A stretch of 54,854 nucleotides of DNA from Desulfobacula sp. (GCF_021107415.1 NZ_JAIOSW010000344.1:1-54854); one strand, 5' to 3'. Positions 34,489 to 45,600 are shown, counted from the first letter of the stretch. Made by a program: numbers and translations. The notes: a model not told the origin generated them from the letters alone.

Positions 34489-35541
34489 TTATTTCTGGGT
34501 TGATATTTTCAACTGCTGTAGATCAACCTCCTGAAAAGTAATATATTGATCCTCCTGAAAATTATATCCTGAAGTTGACATCCAGGTGGTCCATCCCAGG
34601 AAAGTCTTGCCCGGGCCTTCCTCACCGAGAACACACATGGGTACCTCCTTTTTTTTCAGGAATACTCTGATTTCAAACTCAAATTCTATTCCCACCATAT
34701 ACCTGATCAGGGAAAAAACCGGGAGGAGCAGATCTCCCACCGGCATGAGCCTCATATATTTCTGATAGCCCACAGGACCGAGGTTTACCCTGAATTTGGT
34801 CTGGCACTCCTTAACCGTGGTTCCGCAAATGGCATCACTTCCAAGGGTTGCATTGGCGGCACCAAGACTCGTAAAGTCATCTTCCTCCAGAAAAACATCA
34901 CGCTGCACAAACTGGTCCACCGTGGTCTGTGATCCTGAAAAATACTCAATGGCCGCTTCTATACTTGCTGCCGATGCCATAGGCAGGGAAAGAAGGCCAC
35001 TGTAAAAAGTAAGGGATTCCCTTGGAAGGCCCAGCATTCCTACCATTCCAGATGTTCCAAGTCCTGCCAGACTGATAACATATCTGGAAAGGCGGTCTCC
35101 GGCCCCTGGCCGATAATTCTCAGGAAACCTTGGTTTTTTCCAGGCAAGATAAAAAAGGGATATCAGTCTATGATGAAAAATATTGAGAAACTCAACAAAT
35201 GTATGATCCTTTTTCTTTTCTCTTTCTATTGCAAGCTCATTGTACCAGTTGGGAAGAAGACCGGAAGGACCGATAAGCCCCATAAATGCCACTTCCATCT
35301 CTGCTTGCCCTTTGTCGGTGCTCTCCCTTAAGTCTGAAATGTCACTTGCCGGAAAGACAAATCCCGGTTTAACTGAAAAACGGACAGGCTCCTTTCCAGG
35401 CTCCAGGGTTTTACCCAGCCTTTTTTTGTCCGGGGCAAATTTTTCCAGAAGCTCCACAGCTTTAAAAAACGAAAATTCATAGAATGCATCATAGAGTTTC
35501 GTTTCTATACCAATATCTGATTGCCGCTTCTTGGGGGCCAC
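34489..35541 (-). CDS. tssG: T6SS baseplate protein TssG
   Basis: A 350-residue TssG (ImpH/VasB) baseplate wedge subunit. Characteristic segments are YEFSFFKAVELLEKFAP near the N-terminus, VAFMGLIGPSGLLPNWYNEL, FLNIFHHRLISLFYLAWKK, and SRYVISLAGLGTSGMVG. It starts at a GTG (35541) after GGAGGAG, 37 bases inside the end of tssF, so translation is coupled. With TssF, TssE and TssK it builds the wedge around the VgrG hub. Confidence 0.95.
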   Translation of the reverse strand: MAPKKRQSDIGIETKLYDAFYEFSFFKAVELLEKFAPDKKRLGKTLEPGKEPVRFSVKPGFVFPASDISDLRESTDKGQAEMEVAFMGLIGPSGLLPNWYNELAIEREKKKDHTFVEFLNIFHHRLISLFYLAWKKPRFPENYRPGAGDRLSRYVISLAGLGTSGMVGMLGLPRESLTFYSGLLSLPMASAASIEAAIEYFSGSQTTVDQFVQRDVFLEEDDFTSLGAANATLGSDAICGTTVKECQTKFRVNLGPVGYQKYMRLMPVGDLLLPVFSLIRYMVGIEFEFEIRVFLKKKEVPMCVLGEEGPGKTFLGWTTWMSTSGYNFQEDQYITFQEVDLQQLKISTQK

Positions 35542-37307
35542 CTCTTTAACTCCTCCTTTTTCTGAATGGTTTTCAAAACAAGCTGGGAAAATGAATTAAC
35601 CGAAACATATTGGGCAAGAAATCTCTCTAAAACAGAGGCAAATAAATAAAGTCCGGACCCTACAAATTTATCCTCATCCAGGGTAATGGTAATCTCTACT
35701 CCCCGACAAAAAGATTCTTTGATTCGTTTTGTAACATGACGGGATTTCAATGAAACAATCCCGCTGATCTGTTGCTTTGTGGATGTTGAATTTTCAAAAT
35801 CATAGAGTTTCAAAATTTCTTTTAAAGCGTCCTCTCCTCCTTCTACGATGGAGATATAATTAAGGGAGAGGTGGGAAATAAGCCGCCACTGAAGTGCGCC
35901 TCCAAGAAAGGGCCGCCGTGTTGAGGAGGGCTTGATCATACACAAAATTTTTTCTATCGGTGCCGCAAGCTCCATGGTAAAATCTCCTTTGGCAGCCCCA
36001 AAAGGCAGTCTGGCAGGAAGATCTCTGTTTGTACAGGTCAGGTGAATCGTCAGAATATCAGTCGCAGGGTCTGCAGGATTCATATTCAGATCTGAAAAAG
36101 AAAGATATATTTCCGTACCTTTGTCACCCTGTCTGCCTGAAGGCCGACGCTGAATATGCCAGAAAACTCTGTCCCCTTTTGAATCATCATCTGAAAGATG
36201 GTGGCGAATGGAGTAAAAAGGCCTGTACTCCTTAACGGTCTCCCCGGAAACCGATGCCGCCTTGACCTGATCAACCGTATAAACTTCAGTGGCATTTCTT
36301 CGTCTTAAATCAGGAATCACCCGGTATTCGGTTTTTTGTTGTCCCACTCTCACAGGTTCAGCGATTTTCTTATAAAGGTTTACTGCCGGAGCTGCATTGA
36401 GTTGAAATGTATCCTGATTGACAACAATATCCTCTTTTAAAGTTTTGTTAAGGTGTATTTTAATGGTAAGAGATGTACCGATTTTTCTAGATTTCAATTT
36501 CTCAAACCCGGTTAAATCAAAAAACAGAAATTTTTCAGGAAAGGTGAAATACTCAAAAAGGAGAAGATATCCTGGAAAAGATCTTTTTGAATAGGGAAGC
36601 ATTTTCTCGTGGGGTTCAAATCCCACAGGACTGATGCAGCCAGGGTCAAGGCGGATTGCTTCCATATGTCCCTTTTGACTGGTAAAAAAAAATTCCACCT
36701 GGCAGACATTGTTGAAAATAAGTTCATACAGATTAAATACGTGCTGATGCGGACCATTGAGAAAAAAGCGCAGGTGTTTACAGGGGATTTTCTCAAAATC
36801 AATATCGTTGAACGTATCAAGTTCCATTACAATTGTCTGTACCGCTTCTTTAACCGTTGGGCTCGGGTGGTCAAGAAAGGCAGATTGAACCTTAACCGGC
36901 CAGATAAATACGGGCCGGCAAAGACTGAATCTGCAGGGTACACCCTTTACGGGTTTGGAAAAAAGGGGGATACCCTCCTCAATTTCAAATCCTTTTTCCG
37001 TGATGCTCTTTTCTATGGGATCAAACCGTAACATGGTCATTGAGGGGATGGGATTATTATAATGGGGATAGGTAATACTTAAAAGTGATTCCGTGATTTC
37101 AGGAAAATCATCATCAATTTTTTTATGTATTCTGCCACTGATAAAGGCAAATGCTTCTATCATCCTTTCTGTGTGCGGATCTTCACACTTATCCGGTTCC
37201 AGAAGAAGCCGCCCTGCAATTTTGGGATATTTTGCTGCAAACTCCGCACCCATCTCCCGGACAAAGGTTAGTTCACGCTCGTAATAATTTAATAATCTGT
37301 CATCCAT
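35505..37307 (-). CDS. tssF: T6SS baseplate protein TssF
   Basis: A 600-residue TssF (ImpG/VasA). The family opening LLNYYERELTFVREMGAEFA, followed by YPKIAGRLLLEPDKCEDPH and RMIEAFAFISGRIHKKID, is unmistakable; the C-terminal SGLYLFASVLERFLAQYVSV is also typical. Length is normal for the family (about 580-620). It overlaps tssG by 37 bases and follows tssE by 23 bases. The ribosome site is weak, consistent with coupled translation from tssE. Confidence 0.96.
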   Translation of the reverse strand: MDDRLLNYYERELTFVREMGAEFAAKYPKIAGRLLLEPDKCEDPHTERMIEAFAFISGRIHKKIDDDFPEITESLLSITYPHYNNPIPSMTMLRFDPIEKSITEKGFEIEEGIPLFSKPVKGVPCRFSLCRPVFIWPVKVQSAFLDHPSPTVKEAVQTIVMELDTFNDIDFEKIPCKHLRFFLNGPHQHVFNLYELIFNNVCQVEFFFTSQKGHMEAIRLDPGCISPVGFEPHEKMLPYSKRSFPGYLLLFEYFTFPEKFLFFDLTGFEKLKSRKIGTSLTIKIHLNKTLKEDIVVNQDTFQLNAAPAVNLYKKIAEPVRVGQQKTEYRVIPDLRRRNATEVYTVDQVKAASVSGETVKEYRPFYSIRHHLSDDDSKGDRVFWHIQRRPSGRQGDKGTEIYLSFSDLNMNPADPATDILTIHLTCTNRDLPARLPFGAAKGDFTMELAAPIEKILCMIKPSSTRRPFLGGALQWRLISHLSLNYISIVEGGEDALKEILKLYDFENSTSTKQQISGIVSLKSRHVTKRIKESFCRGVEITITLDEDKFVGSGLYLFASVLERFLAQYVSVNSFSQLVLKTIQKKEELKRWPPRSGNQILV

Positions 37308-37330
37308 GGCAACGATTCTTACATTCTTTT

Positions 37331-37804
37331 TTATTTTGAGATTATGTACCGCCCCCGGTTAAGGTCAAAAAAAGTATCAAAAGAGACCGGCTCAACCAGA
37401 GGCTCCACAACCAATACTCCTGAGATTCTGAAAAACAACTGTCGTTTTCTTTTGTTCTCAGTCTCAAGTCGAACAATTGCTTTTTTCAGGCGAGGTTCAA
37501 ACATGGAAATGGCTTTCTCAATTTCCATACATAATTTTTGCCTTACCAGTATGCTTCCGGGATTTTCAACGGTGGAATCCCTGAGCCCGTATCTGATAAG
37601 AGATCCTTTAAGTCGGTTAAAGGTAACAGGCAGTGCGATGGGGCTGCACCGCGTATTGAGAAGATTCTCCACATCCCTGACAACACTTTCCAATATCTGT
37701 CGTTCCGATACAATACGATACCGGACAGGCTCGGAACTCAGTTTGGGTTCCGTATCTATAAGCCTGTCCAGTATCGATGCTGTCAGGTTAAACTGATCCT
37801 TCAT
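37331..37804 (-). CDS. tssE: T6SS baseplate gp25-like protein TssE
   Basis: A 157-residue TssE with the gp25/GPW domain: SILDRLIDTEP at the N-terminus, SVVRDVENLLNTRC, and the conserved YGLRD followed by an E-rich helix (LCMEIEKAISMFEPRLKKAI) that includes the xEPRL sheath-binding motif. It anchors the first sheath ring to the baseplate. No strong ribosome site precedes its ATG, 33 bases after hcp. Confidence 0.93.
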   Translation of the reverse strand: MKDQFNLTASILDRLIDTEPKLSSEPVRYRIVSERQILESVVRDVENLLNTRCSPIALPVTFNRLKGSLIRYGLRDSTVENPGSILVRQKLCMEIEKAISMFEPRLKKAIVRLETENKRKRQLFFRISGVLVVEPLVEPVSFDTFFDLNRGRYIISK

Positions 37805-37837
37805 ATTATGCTTACATCAACCGATCATTAATAAGGA

Positions 37838-38326
37838 TCAAAGAAATTTATTCGCTTCAAGGTCCCAGCCACCCTCGGTATTCCCGGCACCGGCACCCCC
37901 TTTTCGGGACTGCTTGGTATATGTCTGATTGATCTTGCCATAATTTAATGTAATGGATTCATTGACATCTCCACCGCCACCGCCGCCAACGCTTACAGAA
38001 CTTATGATGACATTTGATAATTTATACTCCATATATAGTAATTTTTCGCCGCCGGCCCTGCACAGCTCAAGTGTTACTTCGTCTATGTGGTCTCCTTTGG
38101 CGCAAGCCTTCATCAGAAGCGGAGAAGCACTGTCCATTATTTTTACAAAACTCAAGTCCTGGAAATCCGCTCTCTGGGAACCACCTCCTCCGGAAGATGA
38201 TGCTGTTGCAGACGCCTGCTGGGACACTCCCCAGTTAAATGACAATACCTCGATCCAATCCTTGTGTTTGTCATCTGTACTCTCGCCTTTAATTCCATCA
38301 AATTTTAAAAAATTGTCTGCTGCCAT
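37838..38326 (-). CDS. hcp: T6SS inner tube protein Hcp (TssD)
   Basis: A 162-residue Hcp, forming stacked hexameric rings of the secreted tube. Typical segments are FLKFDGIKGESTDDKHKDWI, VLSFNWGVSQQ, FVKIMDSASPLLMKACAKGD, and the C-terminal ESITLNYGKINQTYTKQ. Two glycine/serine-rich loops (SSSGGGGS and VGGGGGGD) match the extended loop regions of this Hcp subgroup. AGGAGGG five bases before the ATG is one of the strongest ribosome sites in the array, fitting high expression. Confidence 0.97.
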   Translation of the reverse strand: MAADNFLKFDGIKGESTDDKHKDWIEVLSFNWGVSQQASATASSSGGGGSQRADFQDLSFVKIMDSASPLLMKACAKGDHIDEVTLELCRAGGEKLLYMEYKLSNVIISSVSVGGGGGGDVNESITLNYGKINQTYTKQSRKGGAGAGNTEGGWDLEANKFL

Positions 38327-38376
38327 TTTTCCCTCCTAATTTAAATAGTTGCTTCATTGTTTGTACGACACAAAAT

Positions 38377-39873
38377 TTATCCCTGTGCCGGTGGTGGAAG
38401 TTCTGCCACCAGGCGCAAAGACACGGACAGCTCATCCAGTTGAAAATGGGGCTTTAAAAAGCTTACCGCCCTGTAAGCACCCGGCTTTCCCGGTATCTCG
38501 CTGACATCAATGCGGGCCTCTCTCAGCGGATACTTGGCCTTGGTATCCTGGCTGGCATTGTCATCCAGGAGAACATAGTTGCTGATCCATCGATTAAGAA
38601 AATCTTCTGCATTTTTTCTTGTCATAAAACTGCCGATTTTATCCCGCATAATTGATTTCAGGTAGTGGGCAAACCTGGATACCGCCATAATATACTGAAG
38701 CTGGGAAGACAGTTTTGCATTGGCATTTGCCGCATCCGTGTCGTAAAGTTTTGGCTTGTTCCCGGTCTGGGTGCTGAAAAATGCAGCATAGTCTGTACCT
38801 TTGCAATGTACCAGGGGTACAAACCCCAGATCTGCAAGTTCTTTCTCCCTTCTGTCGGTGATGGCAATTTCAGTGGGACATTTCAAGGCAACATCACCCT
38901 CATCTGTCTTAAAAGTGTGAACGGGAAGATCTTCTACAAGGCCCCCGCCTTCAACCCCCCTTATTGCAGCACACCAGGAATGCTTGGCAAACGCATCTGT
39001 CAGCCTTGTTCCCAATGCATAGGCAGCATTACCCCAAAGGTATTGATTATGATCTGTACCATCTACTTTTTCCTCAAAATCAAACGCCTCAACAGGCACA
39101 TTATCCCTGCCATAGGGCAGACGCATGAGAATATGGGGCATGGCAAGCGCCACGTAGCGGGAATCCTCTGACTCCCTGAATGATTTCCATTTAGCATATT
39201 CAACACTCTGGAATATTTTTGCCATATCCCTTGGTTCACCCAGCTCGGTAAAACTGTCAAAATTAAAAAGTTCCGGGCCTGCGGCAGAGAGGAAAGGTGC
39301 ATGGGCTGCTGCTGAGACCTCGGATATCTTACTTAACAGTGCCATATCCTGGGGATGATTGGTAAATTCGTAATCCCCGATTATAGCGCCATAGGATGCC
39401 CCTCCAAACATACCGAACTCTTCTTCATAAATTTTCTTAAACATTGCGGATTGATCAAATTCCGCGGCTTTTTCCATATCCTTTAAAAGATCTTTTTTGG
39501 ATACATTCATAACCCGGAGCTTCATCCGTTCTCCGGTTTCTGTCTTGTCCACCAGATAGGCAAGTCCTCTCCAGGATCCTTCAAGTTTCTGGAATTCCTC
39601 TGTGTGCATCACTACATTGAGCTGATCAGAGATCAGTTTGTCAATCTGGCTGATCCTGGCATTTATCATGGCTTCCGTATCCTTGGAAACCGTAATTTCC
39701 CCCTCCATGATCTGTGATACAAATTCACCGAGAAGATCTTTAGCCCAATTTTTTTGACTATCGTCCCTTGCCAGCCGTCCATCTGCGATTATCTGATCAA
39801 GAAGGCCCGCCTCTTCCGTAGTTTCTGCTACCGCTGCAGCATCGGGCTGGACCTTTTGTTCATTTTCAGCCAT
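38377..39873 (-). CDS. tssC: T6SS sheath large subunit TssC
   Basis: A 498-residue TssC (VipB/ImpC). Family motifs include LEGSWRGLAYLVDKTETG, EFGMFGGASYGAIIGDYEF, FLSAAGPELFNFDSFTELG, RLPYGRDNVPVEAFDFEE and WCAAIRGVEGGGLVEDLP. Together with TssB it forms the contractile sheath. The N-terminal 45 residues are acidic and variable. AAAGGAGG precedes the ATG; the gene lies 31 bases after tssB and 50 bases before hcp. Confidence 0.98.
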   Translation of the reverse strand: MAENEQKVQPDAAAVAETTEEAGLLDQIIADGRLARDDSQKNWAKDLLGEFVSQIMEGEITVSKDTEAMINARISQIDKLISDQLNVVMHTEEFQKLEGSWRGLAYLVDKTETGERMKLRVMNVSKKDLLKDMEKAAEFDQSAMFKKIYEEEFGMFGGASYGAIIGDYEFTNHPQDMALLSKISEVSAAAHAPFLSAAGPELFNFDSFTELGEPRDMAKIFQSVEYAKWKSFRESEDSRYVALAMPHILMRLPYGRDNVPVEAFDFEEKVDGTDHNQYLWGNAAYALGTRLTDAFAKHSWCAAIRGVEGGGLVEDLPVHTFKTDEGDVALKCPTEIAITDRREKELADLGFVPLVHCKGTDYAAFFSTQTGNKPKLYDTDAANANAKLSSQLQYIMAVSRFAHYLKSIMRDKIGSFMTRKNAEDFLNRWISNYVLLDDNASQDTKAKYPLREARIDVSEIPGKPGAYRAVSFLKPHFQLDELSVSLRLVAELPPPAQG

Positions 39874-39904
39874 ATGGTCCCTCCTTTAATTGTTTCTTTA
39901 AAAT

Positions 39905-40411
39905 TTAATCTTTTTTTACGCCGGTTTCTCTGCCAAGTTTTTCAAGGGAATCTGTACTGGAAATCACATCCTGAAGCAATTCATCCAATTTATCATTTCC
40001 ATCAAGTTTGTTCAACAGTCCTGACAATTTTTCCCTTGCCTCCACAAGTTTTCGCAGAGGGTCAATCTGTTTTGCCACTTGCTCGGGATGAAAGTCTTCC
40101 AAGGATTTAAACTTAAGTTCCACTGCAATGGAAGAATCATCATCTGAAAGCTTGTTATCAACTCGATAGGCAAGCCGTGGCTTCATTCCTTCAAGAACCT
40201 TGCTGAAGTTATCCCGGTCAATTTCAACAAGTTTTCTCTCCTTAAGCTTGGGCAAAGCTTCTTCAGGTTTTCCTGACAGATCCGCAAGAACCCCGACAAC
40301 AAAAGGGATTTCCTTCATTTCAATGGCATCACCCTTTTCTACATCATAGGTGATCTGAACCCTGGGGGATCTCACCCTGTCCAAGGTATGCTGCAGACTT
40401 TCCTTCGCCAT
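39905..40411 (-). CDS. tssB: T6SS sheath small subunit TssB
   Basis: A 168-residue TssB (VipA/ImpB): SPRVQITYDVEKGDAIEMKE, then LPFVVG-type strand (IPFVVGVLADLSGKPEEALP), FSKVLEGMKPRLAYRVDN and FHPEQVAKQIDPLRKLVEAR. ATG at 40411 is placed five bases after GGAGG; an adjacent GTG one codon upstream is less likely. It pairs with TssC, encoded next, to form sheath protomers. Confidence 0.97.
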   Translation of the reverse strand: MAKESLQHTLDRVRSPRVQITYDVEKGDAIEMKEIPFVVGVLADLSGKPEEALPKLKERKLVEIDRDNFSKVLEGMKPRLAYRVDNKLSDDDSSIAVELKFKSLEDFHPEQVAKQIDPLRKLVEAREKLSGLLNKLDGNDKLDELLQDVISSTDSLEKLGRETGVKKD

Positions 40412-40456
40412 CACTACCTCCTTTTATTATTAATAATTAATTCCAATTTGCTATCA

Positions 40457-41821
40457 TTAATCGGTTCCACGGTTTGAGTACTCCATGGCTTTGGTAACAT
40501 CCAGAGTACACAACCGTGTAAGAATTTCATTTGCCCTATCCTGGTCACCACCAGAGGCGCCTTCTGCTGTTAGACACTGGTACAATGTCCCCAGGGCTTC
40601 TGCAATCCATATGGGTGATTCCCACCTTTCCAGCGCAAGCTCATCAATAAGGGTGTTCAGCTCCTCCATAATGGGTCTTGCAAGATCCGGTCTGCCGGCT
40701 TTTAAGCAAAGCCTTGCCATGAGAAGACGAAAATTTGTTTTCTCCCTTATGGACTGTGCACTGCATGAAGCCCCCAAAAGCTGTTCAAGGGCCGGTTTTA
40801 TGCCCTCTTTGCCTAATTTTTTCAATGCATCCTGCCATACCGCTTCTTCAATACCTGCACTTCCTAAAATCCGGTTGACATGATAAGTGCCCGCCTGAAA
40901 TCCGCCCTGAACAGACACCGGCACCTGGGCCTGAACAAATGCAGGGTTTAAGCCAGAGCCTTCCCCTGCTGGTACCGCCCCTTCCGGTTCCTTTGATTCC
41001 TCCTGCAACTCTTCAGGTACCGGGTCAGGTTCTTCTTCTCTTTTTATCTTTACAAATTTTGTAACAAGATTAAGACAGTCCTCCAGGGATGTTTTGAATT
41101 CCGCAAGCCTTGGGGCTTCTTTGCCAAATTTTTCATCCACTGTATTGTCCAGAACATTGAACAGGTCACCACATTGAGAAAGGATTTCAAAAAGATCTTC
41201 ATAATAGGCTCTGGAGGATCTCTTTACAGCTGCGTCAAACTCTTCTGCCGATAATTTTCCTTCGGCAATCTGTTCATCCCTTGCCTTTTTTTTATCGTCA
41301 TCAACATCACCATACTGATTCAATGTATCTTTTTCAAGTCCTACTTTTCTGGATTCCTTCCATTTCATCCAGGAAAACCCTGGGGTACTGCCCGGATCAG
41401 TAATGGGAATCTCTTTGATTGGGAACCAGAGTTTATCATTTATAAACTCAAATGGACCTGCCCGATAATCAAGGTCATCCTCCTCAATTTCCGGATAAAG
41501 CGTTTCCCAGAACGTGTCAAAAAAATTATTTATTATGGTGAGCCCCAGACTTATACCCTCAAATCCTTTGGTATGGGTTAAGGCTTCCAAAAGCCAGGCA
41601 GCAATCTGCAGATCCTTAGTTTTTGTTTCCAGGGCATCCATGGAAAGGGAAAAAACGGCGTTCCAGTCAGATGTTTTGACCTCATGCTGCCAATCCCCCT
41701 GATCCAGAAGGTCATCAGCCTTTCTAGCTTCCTGAATCTCATCGTATATAGTTGTGTACCGCAAATTCTCGCCAGATGGATTATCCCCTGGAATCGGCAT
41801 TAGAATCGCATCAAGATCCAT
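40457..41821 (-). CDS. tssA: T6SS cap/assembly protein TssA
   Basis: A 454-residue TssA with the ImpA N-terminal domain (MDLDAILMPIPGDNPSGENL, ARKADD, WLLEALTHTKGFEGISLGL, NNFFDTFWETLYPE). An acidic Pro/Glu linker follows (about residues 275-305), then a VasJ-like C-terminal region (FRLLMARLCLKAGRPDLARP). The ATG at 41821, eight bases after AGGAG, is chosen because the family begins exactly there; the frame stays open 27 codons further upstream into tagF. It overlaps tagF by 11 bases. TssA coordinates baseplate and sheath polymerisation. Confidence 0.94.
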   Translation of the reverse strand: MDLDAILMPIPGDNPSGENLRYTTIYDEIQEARKADDLLDQGDWQHEVKTSDWNAVFSLSMDALETKTKDLQIAAWLLEALTHTKGFEGISLGLTIINNFFDTFWETLYPEIEEDDLDYRAGPFEFINDKLWFPIKEIPITDPGSTPGFSWMKWKESRKVGLEKDTLNQYGDVDDDKKKARDEQIAEGKLSAEEFDAAVKRSSRAYYEDLFEILSQCGDLFNVLDNTVDEKFGKEAPRLAEFKTSLEDCLNLVTKFVKIKREEEPDPVPEELQEESKEPEGAVPAGEGSGLNPAFVQAQVPVSVQGGFQAGTYHVNRILGSAGIEEAVWQDALKKLGKEGIKPALEQLLGASCSAQSIREKTNFRLLMARLCLKAGRPDLARPIMEELNTLIDELALERWESPIWIAEALGTLYQCLTAEGASGGDQDRANEILTRLCTLDVTKAMEYSNRGTD

Positions 41822-42617
41822 CAGATTTATCTCCTTTATTGGCCGTATCGTCCATGGTGTTGCCGCTCCCATGGAATGCAGTAAAAAGATTACGAAAATC
41901 ATCCGTCTTTAAAGGCCTGGTATAAATGGTCAGTACAGGATTCTCAGGCAGGCCTCCCAAAAAAACAGCACCGGGCAGTTGGGTCTTTCGTCCAAACAGC
42001 CCTCCCTCTTTCCTCTTCCGGGCAGTTGAAGCAAACAACCCCGAAAGTGTTGCAACAGGCAGAGAAAGCTCCCCTTTTTCCCGATCTTTATTAAACCAGG
42101 CCATCATCATTTCCGGCAGTCTGAATCTTTCATTCATCTCCCTATCCGATGTTTCCCCTTCCAGGACGGAATCATTGATCCATAAAGACTCTGGAAAACT
42201 TATCCTTGCCAGGGATGTTTCAAGCTCTCTGAAACTGTCATACCTTGAAGCGCTAATATCCTCAAACGCTCTGAAAACAGTACCAAAACTGCTAAAGATA
42301 TAATTCCATTTTTTCTCCCAATTTTTTACAAACCCGACACCCGTTATGAGAAGAGGATAGGGCCGTCCCAAGTGGTCACTGCTGTCCCTGATGATACCCA
42401 GAGCAAGCTCTCCTTTTTTTATTCCCCTTACCCAGAAACGAAAAGAATGGATCTTTTTATTGTGATTTCCTTTACGCTTTGTGCCTTCTTCCACCCAGAC
42501 TGACAATGCAGTGACCAATGGCGAATCTGTGTTCAAACTAAAATAATCGCTAAAAGCCGGGTGCTTTCCATAGGCAGACAATTCAAACCTGGTTTTTTTT
42601 CCTCTTATTCCCAGCAT
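41811..42617 (-). CDS. tagF: T6SS-associated protein TagF
   Basis: A 268-residue TagF/ImpM family protein (BMA_A0400 family): YGKHPAFSDYFSLNTDSPLV near the N-terminus, FRFWVRGIKKGELALGIIRD and GRPYPLLITGVGFVKNWEKKW. In Pseudomonas TagF is a repressor that blocks FHA-dependent activation and is relieved by the PpkA pathway, so its presence here with kinase, phosphatase and FHA genes fits a complete post-translational control circuit. It overlaps both neighbours (13 bases with tssM, 11 with tssA). Confidence 0.9.
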   Translation of the reverse strand: MLGIRGKKTRFELSAYGKHPAFSDYFSLNTDSPLVTALSVWVEEGTKRKGNHNKKIHSFRFWVRGIKKGELALGIIRDSSDHLGRPYPLLITGVGFVKNWEKKWNYIFSSFGTVFRAFEDISASRYDSFRELETSLARISFPESLWINDSVLEGETSDREMNERFRLPEMMMAWFNKDREKGELSLPVATLSGLFASTARKRKEGGLFGRKTQLPGAVFLGGLPENPVLTIYTRPLKTDDFRNLFTAFHGSGNTMDDTANKGDKSDGS

Positions 42618-45600
42618 TTGACAATCTCCGTGGGAATCCTTCCAGGTGCACTTCTTAACAATTTAGCAACGGATTTATCTCCTGTGAATTTATACTTTGC
42701 TATAATAAACTTAACCCCCATTCGCTTCAGATCATCTTCATGATCAGGAAAATCAGATGGGATAAACTTACGCTGCCCATTAGGGAAAGCTTTGAAAAAT
42801 TTTGGGAAACAAAGGGGTCCCTGAATTTTTTTCACCAGTGCAAGGCTGCCTATCTTGATGGTAAAGACCACTTCACATTCTGATTGGGGAGACCAGGTAA
42901 ACACTTTTCTGACCGGATAATTAAGGTTTTCCAATGTTGTTGTGCTGCCGGTACACACAAGCTTGAGCAGCGTAGCGTGGGGCTGTACCTGAACGCCATC
43001 ATTGGCGCTGGTCGGGTATCCGCTTATCTTTACACTATAGCTTTTCTTTGAAGGTCTGGAAGCGGATACACCCCGGGTAAGAAATTTAAAAAAATAAGTA
43101 TTTAAATCCATATCCTTCCCATTGACCTTGGCTGAATAGAACCCCTTTTTCAGCCCTCTTTTTATAAAGGGTTTACCAGGGCCTTTTAAAAAGCGCGTCA
43201 CAAACCCACTGGGACCAAGAAGAAGTGTGTTAACATTGCTCTTATCTGAAATATCCTTCATCTCCATTAACACATCCTCTTCCCATTTTTTCTGAAGCCG
43301 ACATGAGGCCTCCTTCAGGGAGTATTCCTGATAAAACTCCAAAGGACCTTCTAAAATTTTCCAGATATATGAAGATTCTTTCCCTGAGTATACCATGGTT
43401 GCTTTGAGTTTGGTGAATGCCTGGTTGGCGGTAAAAAAGGGGGTCAGACTTGTGGCAGGGTCTTCTGTGTAAATAGAAGTTGCAAGCTCAAACGCGGCCC
43501 TTTGGGATGAAACAAGGGATGGAAGCTTGGAAAGGGCTTCCTGATAGGATAGAAAAATCTTGCCTGACTTCATCATTGCCTCGGCACTCAAATTATTATT
43601 AATGGTATTGGACAGCCTCCCTGACACACGTGATAGTTTTGATTTTACAGTTGACGCCGCCTTGCCCAGAACACCAGTTGTAGCTGATTTTCGGGCTTTA
43701 ATTGCTGCGGCCTGTCCATACAGATTGTTGATATCCTGCACCAGATTTGTCCAGTCCGGCAGCTCCTGCTGACCCGAAAAGAGTTTCAGTTCATGGGGTA
43801 TGGTTTGAAGCAAAGAGAAATAGGGCCCTTTTTGATGCCAGACACTATCGGAAATATTCTGCCATTGTTCCCGGGTTACCAGGGCTTTTTTCCCCTTGGT
43901 AAATTCAGCGGCAAAATTCAACCACGCTGTCAGATAAGCTGTTTTATACCATTTATAAAATTCACGCTTTTGACCGGCCAGCATAAGAGGATTTGTCAAA
44001 GCCTCTTCAATTTCATTGATAAACCCATCAATCTTCTCTTTACCTTTAAGGGTAAAGCTTGACGCTACCGTTTTAGATTCAGTCTCCTCGAGAGCCTGTT
44101 TTCCCCAAAAGTCCGCCAAAGTATACGGACTGAGTTCAGGGTCTGAATCTGTCCAGATAACAAGCCAGTTAAGATTGGAACCTTTAATGGAGAGGATGCG
44201 GGCCAGCCATTTTTGCAAATCATTCATTTTCCGGTTCATATTTTGAGTATCATTTTGCCAGACAAGATAATGGATATAAAGATCCTTAATTTTCAACCGG
44301 ATATCTTCTGCAATATCCTTTTCCGCCCTAATTTCTACAGCGTTAAAAATCGGTCGTTTCATCTTCTCAAGAACTTCAACAGGCTCACCTAAAAGTTTTG
44401 CTTCAATAAGATTGATCCGTTTTACCAGATGCTCCACATGCTCAATGGAGATATCAACCGGTGTGGATAGGTCGAAATAAGCCATATTATCAGCCATTTT
44501 TTTATCAAACGGCTCAATAAACCGTTTTTCCATCAGAGTACAATATTTTTTCTTAAGTTCAAATTCAACATTGATACTCTCACTGAGACCCAGCCTTGGA
44601 ATCCACCAGCTGGTATTACTCTTTTCAACATTATGTATGGTGGTTCGAAATTTCTCCAGTGTAAAAATATCTGAAACCAATTCTCCCTGGAGGATCTGCG
44701 GTCCTGCAAACTGAACCGAAGCTGTTTTTATCGTTTGAAGATTCTTAACAAAGGAAAAACTCAAGATCCCACAGACAGCAATAATAATGGCCGTCCAGGC
44801 TGCAAACCCTATATTTCTGGTCAATCTTTTCCACGCAGCACCTCTTTGAGTCACTTTGAAAAGCCCTCTGTCTGAAGGAAGAAGCCCTGAAAAAAAATCA
44901 TGGAGAAATAGTCCTCTGCTGGTACCGGGCAGGACTTCCCGCTCACCAATAAGCCCCAGATCCTTTAAGAAATGAGAATACGGTGTTCCTTCCTGGCAGC
45001 CGCTGCTGAAATTTATTCCACGAAAAAATGGTGTCTCCTGATAGGGATTTTCCTGGAAAACTCCTTTGATGAACGCTTCAAAACCAGGTCTGATTTTTTC
45101 TAATTCACTGGGGAAAAGGATAAGCTCCGGACTGATTTCTTTTTTTTGAAGCTTTTGCATAGTCAGCAACCTGATATCTCGAATCCGGTCTCCCATGGTC
45201 TTAAAACAGTCAGATACAAGCCCCATTGGGTCCTTTTCAAGACCATGGTTAACTATCCCCATGGTCTGACCTAAAACATCATCACTAAAACAATCGGAGA
45301 AATGGGTCATTCCCTGGATGAGATCGCATTTGGTTACCATAATATAAACAGGAAACTTTGCCTCCAGGATACGCATCAATTCATCTAATCGTTTTCGTAT
45401 ATCCCTGCCGTAAGCTTCTAGTCCTTCTGCGCCCATGTCATTTAATGAATCTGCTGAAACCGTTACAATCAACCCGTTAAGCGGTTCTTTTTTTCTGTAC
45501 TTTGCAAGAAGATTTAAGAATTTTTGCCATTCATCGCTGTCTTTGTCCTCATCCACTGGAACAGCATAACGCCCGGCTGTATCAATGAGAATAGCCTGTT

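Noticed and set aside
41822..41902. 27 extra N-terminal codons of tssA
   Set aside because: Lie within tagF; AGGAG and the family N-terminus place the start at 41821.
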